DNA of 61,258 bases, taken from the NCBI RefSeq assembly GCF_001038485.1, contig NZ_LDUE01000008.1, positions 1-61,258 on the forward strand, given 5' to 3'. The notes below the pieces were generated by a model. The model ran no database searches. It had not been told where the DNA came from and saw nothing but the letters and a program-made list of their open reading frames with translations. Shown here in pieces: positions 35,970 to 45,733 of the stretch. Origin of the DNA: Ornithinibacillus californiensis (lineage in GTDB: Bacteria; Bacillota; Bacilli; Bacillales; Amphibacillaceae). The position numbers and the translations under genes were made by a program. The first letter of the stretch is position 1, and the number at the start of each line of letters is the position of its first letter.

Positions 35970-37363
35970 GAGGCTTAAATGAAGAATGTGGTGTCTTTGG
36001 CATTTGGGGTCATGAAAAAGCTGCAGAGTTAACCTACTATGGTCTTCACGCCTTGCAGCATCGAGGGCAAGAAGGTGCCGGTGTTGTAACATCCGATGGC
36101 CTTGAGTTAAAGCTACATAAAGGGCAAGGGCTTGTAAATGATGTATTTAAGCGGTTTGATTTTTCTGAGTTAAATGGGCATGCAGCAATTGGTCATGTTC
36201 GCTATGCAACTCAAGGAGAACGAACAATCGATAATGTGCAACCACTACTATTTCGTTCGCAAGGAGGCAGTATGGCACTGGCTCATAATGGTAATATCAT
36301 GAATGCATTTGAACTACGTGGAGAGTTGGAGGCTGCAGGGAGTATATTACAAACCTCTTCCGATACAGAAGTGCTTGCTCATTTGCTAAAGCGAAACGGA
36401 ACGATGGATTCTATCGAAAGTCTGAAAATCGCATTAGGTCAACTTATCGGAGCTTATGCATTTATTCTATTAAAAGAAGATCGGATGCATGTTGCGCTTG
36501 ATCCAAGGGGCTTACGTCCGTTGTCAATTGGTAGATTGGGAGACGCTTATGTCGTTGCTTCGGAAACATCTGCCTTTGATATTATCGGTGCAACATACGT
36601 GCGAGAGGTTGTACCTGGTGAACTGATTACGATATCGGATGCAGGCATCGAATCCACACGATTTGCTCAGCAAGAGAAACGTGCCTTATGTGCGATGGAG
36701 TATGTGTATTTCTCTAGGCCTGATAGTAATTTAAATGAGGTTAATGTTCACGCATCTCGGAAACGAATGGGGATTGAATTAGCAAAAGAAGCTCCTGTGG
36801 AAGCGGATGTAGTTACAGGGGTTCCCGATTCGAGTATATCCGCAGCAATTGGTTTTGCAGAACAGAGTGGCATTCCGTATGAAATTGGTTTAATAAAAAA
36901 TCGTTACATCGGTCGAACATTCATTCAGCCATCGCAGGAGCTACGAGAGCAAGGAGTTAAAATGAAGCTATCTCCAGTCCGGGGGATTGTGGAAGGAAAG
37001 CGTGTCATCATGATTGATGATTCCATTGTTCGGGGAACGACGAGTAAGCGCATTGTTCGGATGCTCAAAGAGGCTGGTGCCAAGGAAGTACATGTGCGTA
37101 TTGCATCTCCAGCGATTACTAATCCATGTTATTACGGTATTGATATGTCTACGAAAAAGGAACTTATTGCTGCTAATTATTCGCTGGGAGAAATCTGTGA
37201 GCTAATAGGTGCAGATAGTGTGGCCTACTTATCTAGTGAAGGGTTAGAGCGGTCGATAATTTCAAAGGATTCGCTTGAACAGGGAGTTTGCATGGCTTGT
37301 ATGACAGGGGAATACCCGGTAACCAAGCATGGTCAATTAGAGATTTCCTATACGAAATGCTAA
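35954..37363 (+). CDS. purF: Amidophosphoribosyltransferase
   Basis: First committed step: PRPP and glutamine to phosphoribosylamine. 469 residues. It begins with an 11-residue propeptide ([11 protein letters not shown]) before Cys12, which becomes the N-terminal nucleophile after processing, as in B. subtilis. It is the iron-sulfur type: candidate 4Fe-4S ligands are Cys in ALCAMEY, Cys in TNPCYYG and the pair in GVCMACMTG. The PRPP loop is [20 protein letters not shown] 35954 is chosen by the propeptide and the GAAAGGGG site. It overlaps purL by 16 nt. Confidence 0.97.
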   Translation: MLAEIRGLNEECGVFGIWGHEKAAELTYYGLHALQHRGQEGAGVVTSDGLELKLHKGQGLVNDVFKRFDFSELNGHAAIGHVRYATQGERTIDNVQPLLFRSQGGSMALAHNGNIMNAFELRGELEAAGSILQTSSDTEVLAHLLKRNGTMDSIESLKIALGQLIGAYAFILLKEDRMHVALDPRGLRPLSIGRLGDAYVVASETSAFDIIGATYVREVVPGELITISDAGIESTRFAQQEKRALCAMEYVYFSRPDSNLNEVNVHASRKRMGIELAKEAPVEADVVTGVPDSSISAAIGFAEQSGIPYEIGLIKNRYIGRTFIQPSQELREQGVKMKLSPVRGIVEGKRVIMIDDSIVRGTTSKRIVRMLKEAGAKEVHVRIASPAITNPCYYGIDMSTKKELIAANYSLGEICELIGADSVAYLSSEGLERSIISKDSLEQGVCMACMTGEYPVTKHGQLEISYTKC

Positions 37364-37376
37364 GGAGCGTGTCAGT

Positions 37377-38399
37377 GTGTCAAATATATATAAGGCCGCA
37401 GGAGTCGATGTGGAAGCTGGTTATGAAGCGGTAGAACGAATGAAAAAGCATATTGCTAGAACAACTAGACCAGAAGTACTTGGTGGAATCGGTTCATTTG
37501 CAGGTTTGTTCGAGCTAACGTCCTTTCAATATAAAGAACCTGTTCTTGTATCAGGAACCGATGGTGTTGGAACCAAGCTCAAGCTGGCATTTGAATTGGA
37601 TAAACATGACACAGTTGGTATTGATTTAGTTGCCATGTGTGTAAATGATATTGTCGCACAAGGTGCAAGTCCACTGTTTTTCCTCGATTACATTGCTTGT
37701 GGGAAAAATGAGCCAGCCCAAATTGAGCAGATCGTTTCAGGCATTGCGGAAGGTTGTACGCAAGCTAGTGCAGCGTTAATCGGAGGAGAAACTGCCGAAA
37801 TGCCAGGACTATACGGTGACAATGAGTATGATTTAGCTGGATTTGTTGTTGGTATTGCAGAGAAATCAGCGCTTGTTACCGGGGAAACCATTCAAGCAGG
37901 AGATGTGGTCATTGGGCTACCATCAAGTGGCATTCATTCGAATGGCTATTCACTAGTTCGAAAGCTTGTTGCTGGAATGGACTTGAGTGAAACTCCAGAT
38001 GGGCTATCTAAGCCGCTTGGTGAGTGGCTATTGGAACCGACTAAGATATATACGAAACCAATCCAGCAATTGATGAGAGCTGTGGCTGTCAAAGGGATCT
38101 CGCATATAACAGGTGGTGGATTCTATGAAAATATTCCAAGAATGCTACCATCAGGTCTAGGAGTAGATTTAGTTCTCGGGAATTGGAAAGTACCTGAAAT
38201 ATTTACTTTTTTGCAAGAAAAAGGTGGCCTTACGCTGGACGATATGTTTGGTGTGTTTAATATGGGGATTGGCATGGCCATTGTCGTTTCCAAAGAAGAT
38301 GCCAAACGTGCTCTAAAAGTGCTAGTAGAAGCAGGAGAAAATGCAACTGCCATAGGGCAAGTAGTTACAAATGAAGGAGTAACATTCCGATATGAGTAA
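37377..38399 (+). CDS. purM: AIR synthase
   Basis: Phosphoribosylformylglycinamidine cyclo-ligase, 340 residues. Motifs are [36 protein letters not shown] and [14 protein letters not shown] 37377 has AAGGAG 9 nt upstream. It ends 8 nt inside purN. Confidence 0.96.
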   Translation: MSNIYKAAGVDVEAGYEAVERMKKHIARTTRPEVLGGIGSFAGLFELTSFQYKEPVLVSGTDGVGTKLKLAFELDKHDTVGIDLVAMCVNDIVAQGASPLFFLDYIACGKNEPAQIEQIVSGIAEGCTQASAALIGGETAEMPGLYGDNEYDLAGFVVGIAEKSALVTGETIQAGDVVIGLPSSGIHSNGYSLVRKLVAGMDLSETPDGLSKPLGEWLLEPTKIYTKPIQQLMRAVAVKGISHITGGGFYENIPRMLPSGLGVDLVLGNWKVPEIFTFLQEKGGLTLDDMFGVFNMGIGMAIVVSKEDAKRALKVLVEAGENATAIGQVVTNEGVTFRYE

Positions 38400-38976
38400 T
38401 GTTAAAGCTGCTGTTTTTGCCTCAGGAACGGGAAGTAATTTTGAAGCAATAATGAATAGCGAAAATCTAGCTTGTGAGATTGTCTTACTAGTTTGCGATA
38501 AACCAGGTGCTAGTGTCATAGAAAAGGCAGAACGATTTGGTGTACAAACGTTTGTTGCCAATCCGAAAGCGTATGCTTCAAAGTCAGAGTACGAGGCGGA
38601 AGTGTTAAAAACAGTTCGCGAATTCGGCGTCGAATGGATTTTCTTAGCAGGATACATGAGGCTAGTCGGAGTAACCCTTTTAGAAGCATACGAAGGAAAG
38701 ATATTAAATATTCATCCATCACTACTGCCCGCCTTTCCTGGTAAGGATGCGATTGGTCAGGCTCTGCAGTCAGGTGCTACGGTGACTGGTGTTACGGTGC
38801 ATTTTATTGATGAAGGAATGGATACAGGACCAATTATTGCGCAGGAGAAGGTTACCGTCATGCCAGGTGATACCGAAGAATCGTTGAAAGTACGTATTCA
38901 ACAGGTAGAGCATGCCCTGTATCCTAGAGTTATTAATAACATTGTGCGGAGGGCTAGCTTGTATCCAGTGAAGTGA
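38392..38976 (+). CDS. purN: GAR transformylase (10-formyl-THF dependent)
   Basis: 194 residues. The folate-dependent formyltransferase pattern is clear: [13 protein letters not shown], the [12 protein letters not shown] motif with catalytic Asn-His, and the Asp in [14 protein letters not shown]. It is followed not directly by purH but by a 250-nt stretch carrying a phased repeat array, an unusual spacer inside an otherwise tight operon. Confidence 0.96.
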   Translation: MSNVKAAVFASGTGSNFEAIMNSENLACEIVLLVCDKPGASVIEKAERFGVQTFVANPKAYASKSEYEAEVLKTVREFGVEWIFLAGYMRLVGVTLLEAYEGKILNIHPSLLPAFPGKDAIGQALQSGATVTGVTVHFIDEGMDTGPIIAQEKVTVMPGDTEESLKVRIQQVEHALYPRVINNIVRRASLYPVK

Positions 38977-38997
38977 TTGTATCTGGTGTGGGGAATA

Positions 38998-39169
38998 TCA
39001 ACCGAAAATTGGTGGTCATCAACCGTTTGTGGATGAACATCAACCAAAATGATAGACTATCAACCGTATTCCCGGAACATCAACCAAAATTGCACTGCCA
39101 TCAACCGTTGTCGATAAACATCAACCAAAATTACGTATGTATCAACCGAAATCCACTAAATATCAACCA
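38998..39169. repeat. Phased TCAACC array inside the purine operon
   Basis: TCAACC occurs nine times, at 38998, 39019, 39040, 39060, 39080, 39101, 39121, 39142 and 39163. Steps are 20 or 21 nt. From the second copy on, the base after the motif alternates G, A, G, A, so a 41-nt composite unit underlies it. Intervening sequence is not conserved. It fills most of the 251-nt purN-purH gap and is transcribed with the operon. Confidence 0.92.
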
Positions 39170-39227
39170 ATCAGGAAATGCCAGTACCAACCGCAACCAA
39201 TTAATCGAAGTAACGAGGAGTGTTACC

Positions 39228-40760
39228 ATGAAAAAACGTGTACTTATTAGTGTTTCCAATAAACATGGAATAGTAGAATTTGCCAAAGGTCTCGTTAATT
39301 TAGGATACGAGATTGTTTCAACTGGAGGAACATTAAAGACGCTTCAAAATGAAGGTGTTCCAGTAATAGCTATTGATCAATTAACAGGTTTTCCTGAGAT
39401 TTTAGATGGTCGTGTAAAGACACTTCATCCGAAGGTACATGGAGGGCTATTAGCAAAGCGTTCCAACGCTGACCATATGAAACAAATGGAAGAAAACAAC
39501 ATTGAGCCTATCGATATGGTCGTAGTGAATCTTTATCCTTTCAAACAGACGCTTGAGACAGAAGGGGTTACGAAGGAAGAAATCATTGAGAATATTGATA
39601 TTGGCGGCCCCACTATGTTGCGATCGGCAGCAAAGAACTTTGCAGACGTCCTGGTTGTTGTAGATCCTAACGATTATTCATCGATACTCGACAGATTAGA
39701 AACCGAAGCGATTAACTTGGAATATCGTCAACAGCTTGCTGCAAAGGTTTTCCGACATACTGCACACTATGACGCCATTATTGCAAACTATTTTCTTAAT
39801 CAAACCGGTGAAACGTTTCCGGAAACATATACCGTTACATATGAAAAAGTCCAGTCGCTACGCTATGGAGAGAATCCACATCAAGATGCCGCATTTTATG
39901 CAAATCCAATCCAACAAGGAATGAGTCTTGCTACAGCTAAGCAATTACACGGCAAGGAGCTCTCTTACAATAATATCCAAGATGCGAATGCAGCTGTAGA
40001 AATCCTAGCTGAATATAGTGGGCCAACAGCAGTTGCTGTAAAGCATATGAATCCTTGTGGAATTGGTATGGGAGATTCCATTGTAGACGCCTTTCAACTA
40101 GCATATGATGCTGATTCCATATCTATTTTTGGCGGGATTGTTGCCTTGAACAGAGAAGTTGATTCGCAAACAGCGGAGAAGCTAAGTAAAATTTTTCTAG
40201 AAATTGTGATTGCACCAAGTTTTTCAGAGAAGGCATTAGAAATACTAACACGTAAGAAAAACATCCGATTGTTAACGATGGACATGGATCGAAAAGATGA
40301 AGCTAGTTATAAGCTCACAACGGTAGATGGTGGTGTGTTAATCCAAAGCAAAGATACAGGTAGTATCACCGAAGAGAGCCTTGAAATAGTTACGGAAAGA
40401 GCACCATCGGAAGAAGAGTTGCAGAATCTACTCTTTGCTTGGAAGGCTGTAAAACATGTAAAGTCCAATGCGATTGTTCTTGCGAAAGATTACCAAACTG
40501 TAGGTGTCGGTGCAGGACAAATGAATCGTGTAGGGGCTGCAAAAATTGCGATAGAACAAGCTGGAGAAAAGGCTATAGGTGCGGTTATGGCTTCTGATGC
40601 ATTCTTCCCAATGCCAGATACGGTGGAGGAAGCAATAAAGGCAGGGATAAAAGCCATTATTCAACCAGGTGGTTCAAAGCGTGACCAAGATTCCATCGAT
40701 GTATGCAATCAGCACGGAATAGCTATGGTATGTACAGGTATGCGTCATTTCAAACATTAA
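39228..40760 (+). CDS. purH: AICAR transformylase / IMP cyclohydrolase
   Basis: Bifunctional enzyme for the last two steps to IMP. 510 residues, the standard length. The N-terminal cyclohydrolase domain starts KKRVLISVSNKHGIVEFAKG, and the C-terminal transformylase has VKHMNPCGIG, KSNAIVL and FPMPDTVEEA. ATG 39228 with GAGGAG upstream is the start. The frame is open 85 codons further upstream only because it runs through the repeat array. Confidence 0.96.
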   Translation: MKKRVLISVSNKHGIVEFAKGLVNLGYEIVSTGGTLKTLQNEGVPVIAIDQLTGFPEILDGRVKTLHPKVHGGLLAKRSNADHMKQMEENNIEPIDMVVVNLYPFKQTLETEGVTKEEIIENIDIGGPTMLRSAAKNFADVLVVVDPNDYSSILDRLETEAINLEYRQQLAAKVFRHTAHYDAIIANYFLNQTGETFPETYTVTYEKVQSLRYGENPHQDAAFYANPIQQGMSLATAKQLHGKELSYNNIQDANAAVEILAEYSGPTAVAVKHMNPCGIGMGDSIVDAFQLAYDADSISIFGGIVALNREVDSQTAEKLSKIFLEIVIAPSFSEKALEILTRKKNIRLLTMDMDRKDEASYKLTTVDGGVLIQSKDTGSITEESLEIVTERAPSEEELQNLLFAWKAVKHVKSNAIVLAKDYQTVGVGAGQMNRVGAAKIAIEQAGEKAIGAVMASDAFFPMPDTVEEAIKAGIKAIIQPGGSKRDQDSIDVCNQHGIAMVCTGMRHFKH

Positions 40761-40774
40761 TGAGGGGGCCTTTG

Positions 40775-42034
40775 ATGAATGTTCTAGTGATAGGTCGTGG
40801 TGGCCGTGAGCATAGTATTGCTATGAAACTAGCGGAAAGTAGGTTAATCGATAAGCTTTTTGTTGCTCCCGGTAATGTGGGGATGGAGAAACATGCAACT
40901 TGTGTCCCAATAGAAGAAACAGAGACTACAAAGCTTATAGACTTTGCAAAAGAGGCAGACATTTCTATAACAATTGTAGGTCCTGAGAACCCGTTATTAA
41001 CAGGGATTGCTAACCAGTTTCAAGAAGCTGGTTTACGTATATTTGCTCCAACACAAGAGGCAGCTTTGATTGAAGGCAGTAAGACTTTTGCTAAGGAATT
41101 GATGAGAAAATACGATATCCCAACAGCTCGTTATGATTCGTTTACCGATCCAGTGGCAGCTAAAGAATATGTAGTCCAACAAGGTGCTCCAATTGTGATT
41201 AAGGCAGACGGTCTCGCTGCAGGGAAGGGTGTCGTAGTTGCAAATACGACAGAGGAAGCATTTCAAGCAATCGATGATATGCTAGTTTCCAAGACTTTTT
41301 CTGATGCCGGTTCTAAGGTTGTAGTCGAGGAATTTTTAGCTGGTGATGAGTTTTCCTTAATGGCTTTCGTAGACGGAGAAAGGGTATTTCCGATGATTCC
41401 AGCCAGGGATCATAAGCGCGCGTTTAATCATGATGAAGGTCCTAACACAGGTGGAATGGGGGCTTATGCACCAGTACCAGATGTAACAAATGAAATGATT
41501 GACTATGCTACCAAGGAAATTTTACAAAAAGCTACCGCAGGATTAGTGACGGAGGGACGTTCCTTCACTGGTATTTTATATGCAGGGCTTATTATGACAG
41601 AGGCTGGTCCTAAGGTAATCGAGTTTAATGCGAGATTCGGAGATCCAGAAACACAGGTAGTCTTACCACTTATGAAAAATGACCTGCTACAAGTGGTAGT
41701 TGATATATTAGACGGTAATGACCCTGAGTTAGAATGGGAACAGAGAGCTTGTTTAGGAGTAGTTCTTGCTTCAGAAGGTTACCCTGGCTCCTATAAAAAA
41801 GGTGTTCCACTACCAAAAATTGGAGGAAGTTCTTACGTTGTTTATGCTGGTGTTACTCCATCAGCGTTTGGATTAACATCAAACGGTGGTCGAGTTCTGT
41901 TAGTTGGGTCTAAGGGTGATTCTTTAGATGAGGCAGGTCAACTAGTATATGAGAGTTTACCATCTAATACGGAGTTAGAAGGATTTTTCTACCGGACAGA
42001 TATAGGGAAAATGAAGGAAGGCGCTCATCTATAA
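40775..42034 (+). CDS. purD: Phosphoribosylamine-glycine ligase (GAR synthetase)
   Basis: 419-residue ATP-grasp enzyme, second step of the pathway. MNVLVIGRGGREHSIAMKL is the usual N-terminus. VIKADGLAAGKGVVVA and the metal/ATP residues in EFNARFGDPETQ are intact. ATG 40775 follows GAGGGGG; the longer frame to 40703 lies inside purH. Last gene of the operon, with a terminator at its stop codon. Confidence 0.96.
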   Translation: MNVLVIGRGGREHSIAMKLAESRLIDKLFVAPGNVGMEKHATCVPIEETETTKLIDFAKEADISITIVGPENPLLTGIANQFQEAGLRIFAPTQEAALIEGSKTFAKELMRKYDIPTARYDSFTDPVAAKEYVVQQGAPIVIKADGLAAGKGVVVANTTEEAFQAIDDMLVSKTFSDAGSKVVVEEFLAGDEFSLMAFVDGERVFPMIPARDHKRAFNHDEGPNTGGMGAYAPVPDVTNEMIDYATKEILQKATAGLVTEGRSFTGILYAGLIMTEAGPKVIEFNARFGDPETQVVLPLMKNDLLQVVVDILDGNDPELEWEQRACLGVVLASEGYPGSYKKGVPLPKIGGSSYVVYAGVTPSAFGLTSNGGRVLLVGSKGDSLDEAGQLVYESLPSNTELEGFFYRTDIGKMKEGAHL

Positions 42035-42046
42035 GAGCGTCTTTTT
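42019..42046 (+). terminator. Terminator of the purine operon
   Basis: AGGCGCTC pairs with GAGCGTCT (one G-T) around an 8-nt loop, followed by five T. It overlaps the purD stop codon. Confidence 0.85.
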
Positions 42047-42223
42047 GCTGTTCTTCAAAATAGTTCCTACTTTAACCCAAACCTACCTCAGCACTTTTTT
42101 TCCTACTCTCCAAACCTTGCCAAATATTGTCACAAAGTTTTCACTGTATTTCACAAAAACTTTACAGTAATAAAGCGTGAATTGTGTTACAATTGGAAAA
42201 AGAATAAATATGGAGAGTTGCTT
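42047..42223. other. Intergenic stretch purD-yerA
   Basis: 177 nt without a gene. It contains three CCTAC copies (42066, 42082, 42102; steps 16 and 20) in a pyrimidine-rich context, possibly a decayed member of the phased arrays. A promoter for yerA is expected; TTTACA near 42161 and TACAAT near 42188 are present but 21 nt apart, too far to be sure. Confidence 0.4.
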
Positions 42224-43957
42224 ATGTTAGAGAACGGACACTGGAGAAACTTTGAGCTCAGAAAACATGTAAAAGTGGTAGAAGGAGAGATCGCCCCTTC
42301 TCTTGTTTTGAAGAACGTTACCTATTTAAATATGTACATAAATCAATGGTTGACGGCAAATATTTGGGTCTATAATGAACGGATTGTTTATGTTGGGGAT
42401 AAGCTTCCTAAACAAAAGACTGAAGTAATTGATTGTGCAGGTAAATATGTTGTACCAGGTTATATGGAGCCACACGCACACCCATTCCAATTGTATAACC
42501 CGGAAATATTAGCGAAACATGCTGCAAAATTCGGAACTACAACACTAGTTAATGATAACTTATCATGGCTTTTTTTATTAGACAAAAAGAAAGCGTTTTC
42601 TATTATCTCGGAGTTTAATAAACTACCAATCTCCATGTTTTGGTGGTGTAGGTTAGACCCACAAACAGCTTTATTAGATGAAGAAGAGTTATTTAATACG
42701 GAAGATATACTAGATTGGTTGTCACATCCTTCTGTTATTCAGGGTGGTGAGCTAACAGGATGGCCGGGTCTACTATCTGGTGATGATCGATTATTATATT
42801 GGATTCAAGAGGCGAAACGTAAAGGCATGCCGGTTGAAGGACATCTTCCAGGTGCATCGGAAAACACGTTAACGAAATTAAAGTTACTTGGTGTTTCGGC
42901 TGACCATGAATCGATTAGTGGGGCAGACGTGATCAATCGCCTAAAACTTGGCTATCAAGTTGGACTAAGATATTCCTCCATTCGTCCAGACCTTCCAGAA
43001 CTTCTCGATGAAATTCTAGAAGCAGGGTTAACGGACTTTAATTCTTTAACAATGACAACTGATGGTGGTACTCCTGGCTTCTATGAGAACGGCTTAATGA
43101 ATGTATGTATCGATATCGCAATAAAGAAAGGTGTCCCAGTAGAGGATGCCTATCGAATGGCAACATTTAATGTAGCGAAACACTTTCATTTGGAAGAGCA
43201 GCTTGGATGTATAGCTCCTGGACGCATTGCCAATATTAATATATTACAAGCAAAGGATAATCCACATCCGGAAAGTGTACTTGCAAAAGGAAAGTGGATT
43301 GTCTTCAAAGGGAACGTGCAAGAACTACCCTCCTATATTAACTGGGAAAAGTATAATATAAAGCCGATGAGGTTTGACTGGGATTTGAAAATGAGTGATT
43401 TACAGTTCTCGATCCCAATCGGTTTAGAAATGGTGAATGATGTTATTATTAAGCCATACGCCATTCAAACAGATATCACATTAGAAAAATTACCTGAGAA
43501 CCGTGAAGATGCATTTTTATTACTGTTTGATAAAAAAGGTGAGTGGCGTGTTAATACAACTATCCGAGGATTCACAAAATCGCTAGGAGGGTTAGCAAGC
43601 TCCTTCTCCCAGACAGGTGATTTGATTTTCATTGGGAAGAATAAGCAAGATATGCTCTTAGCATGGAAGCGTCTGAAGGAACTTGGTGGTGGTATCGTAG
43701 TCGTTCAAGACGGAGAAGTTGTTGCAGAGCTCCCGCTGTCATTAAGTGGAAAAATGTATGCTGGTACAATGGATGAATTAATTGAAAAGGAAAAGCAGCT
43801 GAAGGAAAAGCTGCTTGATTATGGCTACCAATTCAATGATCCGATTTATAGTATTTTATTTTTATCATCCACTCATTTACCATATATTCGCATCACCCAA
43901 GAGGGGATTATGGATATTAAGAAACGAGAAGTACTCTTCCCAGCGACCATGCGTTAA
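42224..43957 (+). CDS. yerA: Adenine deaminase-like amidohydrolase YerA
   Basis: 577-residue metal-dependent amidohydrolase closely resembling B. subtilis YerA, annotated as a putative adenine deaminase (adenine to hypoxanthine). Metal ligands are seen in the HxH motif of GYMEPHAHPFQ, His in VEGHLPG, His in SADHESI and Asp in TTDGGTPG. ATG 42224 has GGAGAG 6 nt upstream. The position directly after the purine operon is as in B. subtilis and suits purine salvage. YerA differs from the main AdeC, so actual activity on adenine is not certain. Confidence 0.92.
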   Translation: MLENGHWRNFELRKHVKVVEGEIAPSLVLKNVTYLNMYINQWLTANIWVYNERIVYVGDKLPKQKTEVIDCAGKYVVPGYMEPHAHPFQLYNPEILAKHAAKFGTTTLVNDNLSWLFLLDKKKAFSIISEFNKLPISMFWWCRLDPQTALLDEEELFNTEDILDWLSHPSVIQGGELTGWPGLLSGDDRLLYWIQEAKRKGMPVEGHLPGASENTLTKLKLLGVSADHESISGADVINRLKLGYQVGLRYSSIRPDLPELLDEILEAGLTDFNSLTMTTDGGTPGFYENGLMNVCIDIAIKKGVPVEDAYRMATFNVAKHFHLEEQLGCIAPGRIANINILQAKDNPHPESVLAKGKWIVFKGNVQELPSYINWEKYNIKPMRFDWDLKMSDLQFSIPIGLEMVNDVIIKPYAIQTDITLEKLPENREDAFLLLFDKKGEWRVNTTIRGFTKSLGGLASSFSQTGDLIFIGKNKQDMLLAWKRLKELGGGIVVVQDGEVVAELPLSLSGKMYAGTMDELIEKEKQLKEKLLDYGYQFNDPIYSILFLSSTHLPYIRITQEGIMDIKKREVLFPATMR

Positions 43958-44012
43958 TTTATAATGGTGATAAGGAACTAGGAAAAATAGATTAGACAAA
44001 GGTGTTGGGAAC

Positions 44013-45077
44013 ATGAGAAAGTTTATCGTACTAATTTTATTGAGCATCGTATTGGTTGCCTGCAGTAAAGATGCGGACAGTAAACCAATCGAAGAACCGG
44101 AAGAAGAGGTCGAAGTAGGTAATACAGAACCAGAAGAGGTAGAAGAGCCTGAGGAAGTTTTTGCTAATGTCTATCCGTTAACTGGTATCGGCACGAATGA
44201 AAGTGTTGATTATCGCATTGTTGGTGTAATGGTGAATAATCATAGTAGTGCTAGGCCGCAAACAGGGTTATCGGAAGCAGATGTTGTGTTCGAGATTCTG
44301 GCAGAAGGGATGATTACTCGTTTTCTAGCGCTTTATCACAGTCAACAGCCGGAAGTGGTTGGTCCTGTACGAAGTGCTCGTGAGTATTACTTTGACCTAG
44401 CCAATCGATATGGTGCGCTATATATTTACCATGGGGCTGCGGGCTTTGTGAATGACATGCTGGATAACCGTGGGATAGATCATATCGATGGAGCAATTTA
44501 TGATAATGACGGGAAGCTATTTAAACGTGAATCTTTCCGTGTTGCACCACATAACTCCTATCTGTTGTTTGAAAATGTGTATGATGTCGCAACCAATATT
44601 GGGTATGACGTCACTGCTGAACATGAACCAATGCCTTTCCTAACAGAAGAAGAAGTGAAAGGAATTCCAGGGGTGGCCGCCAATCATGTGGAGATTGTAT
44701 ACTCAAATAACCCTATGGAAATCGTTGAATTTGCCTATGAAGCTACTACGGAAAAATATACTCGATATAATGACCGAGAAAAAACGGTCGAGCTTAGCAC
44801 GAGTGAACCAGTCGAAGTAGATAATATCTTTATTGTGGAGACATATCATGAGATAATTGATGATGTTGGTCGTCGCGCCATTGACTTTTATGCCAGTGGG
44901 GATGCATTATTAATTCAAAAAGGTAAAGTACAACAACTGAAATGGGAAAATCGAGACGGAAAAATTGTTCCTGTTAAAGATGGTGAAGTAGTAGGATTTG
45001 TACCAGGTAAGACCTGGATTAATGTAGTTCCTACTAGCCCTGGTCTTGGAAATTCAGTTACTATTACTGGAGAGTAG
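44013..45077 (+). CDS. yerB: DUF3048 lipoprotein YerB
   Basis: 354 residues. A lipoprotein signal peptide ends in VLVAC, so Cys17 is lipidated, followed by an acidic linker rich in Glu and Pro (residues 25-52). The DUF3048 domain begins PLTGIGTNESVDYRIVGVMVNNH and includes ARPQTGLSEADVVFE and GPVRSAREYYFDLA. Anchored on the outer face of the membrane; function not established. Same order yerA-yerB-yerC as B. subtilis, 11 nt before yerC. Confidence 0.93.
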   Translation: MRKFIVLILLSIVLVACSKDADSKPIEEPEEEVEVGNTEPEEVEEPEEVFANVYPLTGIGTNESVDYRIVGVMVNNHSSARPQTGLSEADVVFEILAEGMITRFLALYHSQQPEVVGPVRSAREYYFDLANRYGALYIYHGAAGFVNDMLDNRGIDHIDGAIYDNDGKLFKRESFRVAPHNSYLLFENVYDVATNIGYDVTAEHEPMPFLTEEEVKGIPGVAANHVEIVYSNNPMEIVEFAYEATTEKYTRYNDREKTVELSTSEPVEVDNIFIVETYHEIIDDVGRRAIDFYASGDALLIQKGKVQQLKWENRDGKIVPVKDGEVVGFVPGKTWINVVPTSPGLGNSVTITGE

Positions 45078-45088
45078 GAGGTAACATC

Positions 45089-45385
45089 ATGCAAATAGAT
45101 AAATTACGTGGGGAAGAATTAAATTATTTATTTGACGCAATTCTATCCTTAAAGGATCGAGAAGAATGCTATCGTTTCTTTGATGATATTGCGACAATGG
45201 GTGAAGTTCAATCCCTAGCCCAAAGACTCCAAGTAGCAAAAATGCTAACCGAGGGCTATACATATAAAACAATAGAAAAAGAAACAAAAGCATCCACCGC
45301 CACCATCTCAAGAGTAAGACGTTGTATTGATTACGGCAGTGAAGGGTATAAGATGGTGTTGGAGCGTACGTTGGAAAAGAAATAA
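45089..45385 (+). CDS. yerC: YerC, TrpR-like DNA-binding protein
   Basis: 98-residue protein of the YerC/YecD TrpR-related family. The helix-turn-helix is in LAQRLQVAKMLTEGYTYKTIEKETKASTATISRVRRC, close to residues 43-80. It is probably a small transcriptional regulator; targets are unknown. Co-transcribed with yerB (11-nt gap, GGAGG site). The downstream terminator is split by a repeat element. Confidence 0.93.
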   Translation: MQIDKLRGEELNYLFDAILSLKDREECYRFFDDIATMGEVQSLAQRLQVAKMLTEGYTYKTIEKETKASTATISRVRRCIDYGSEGYKMVLERTLEKK

Positions 45386-45402
45386 ATAAAAATGGTTTAT
45401 CA

Positions 45403-45644
45403 AGAGGCTAGAACACAACTAGTTTTCCTAACTGTAAAAGAAATATGATCCACTATACTAGCTCCGGAAATATACGTAGACTCCTGCGGGAGGAAAGGCA
45501 TAGGTGAGACCCCACAGTGCGTAAGCACGAGGAGGCTCACCAGCCGCCCGCGGAAAGCGAAGTATATTTCCGGAGCGGGTTTGATGCACTACTTATGGAT
45601 TATCTTCATTTAGTTGGAATTCTATAGTTCAGCCTCTTTTTTTA
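45403..45644 (+). terminator. yerC terminator arms separated by a repeat insertion
   Basis: AGAGGCTAGAAC (45403-45414) and GTTCAGCCTCT (45627-45637) are complementary apart from one base and followed by seven T (to about 45643). The arms are 212 nt apart, with the palindromic repeat (45461-45576) in the loop. The simplest reading is that the repeat entered a normal terminator loop. Confidence 0.6.
45461..45576. repeat. Bacillaceae-type long palindromic repeat
   Basis: About 116 bp with perfect 15-bp terminal complements, GCTCCGGAAATATAC (45461-45475) and GTATATTTCCGGAGC (45562-45576). The core ACTCCTGCGGGA, GTGAGACCCC, GAGGAGGCTCAC and CCGCGGAAAGCGA is a sequence I recall as widespread between genes of Bacillaceae. 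It is GC-rich compared with the surroundings. It holds no gene, so mobilisation, if any, would be in trans. Confidence 0.8.
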
Positions 45645-45733
45645 TGGGGAGAACTAGCTATTAGGTGAATTTTTGTCGTTTAGGTTCTCTATGGTACAAT
45701 CAAGAAAAATACAAACAGATAGGATTGGAACAA

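Noticed and set aside
38973-39227. 85-codon N-terminal extension of purH
   Set aside because: It runs through the TCAACC array, ATG 39228 has a good ribosome binding site, and 510 residues is the normal PurH length.
45461-45576. MITE of a named transposon family
   Set aside because: It has perfect terminal complements but no recognisable target duplication, and no related transposase in the window.
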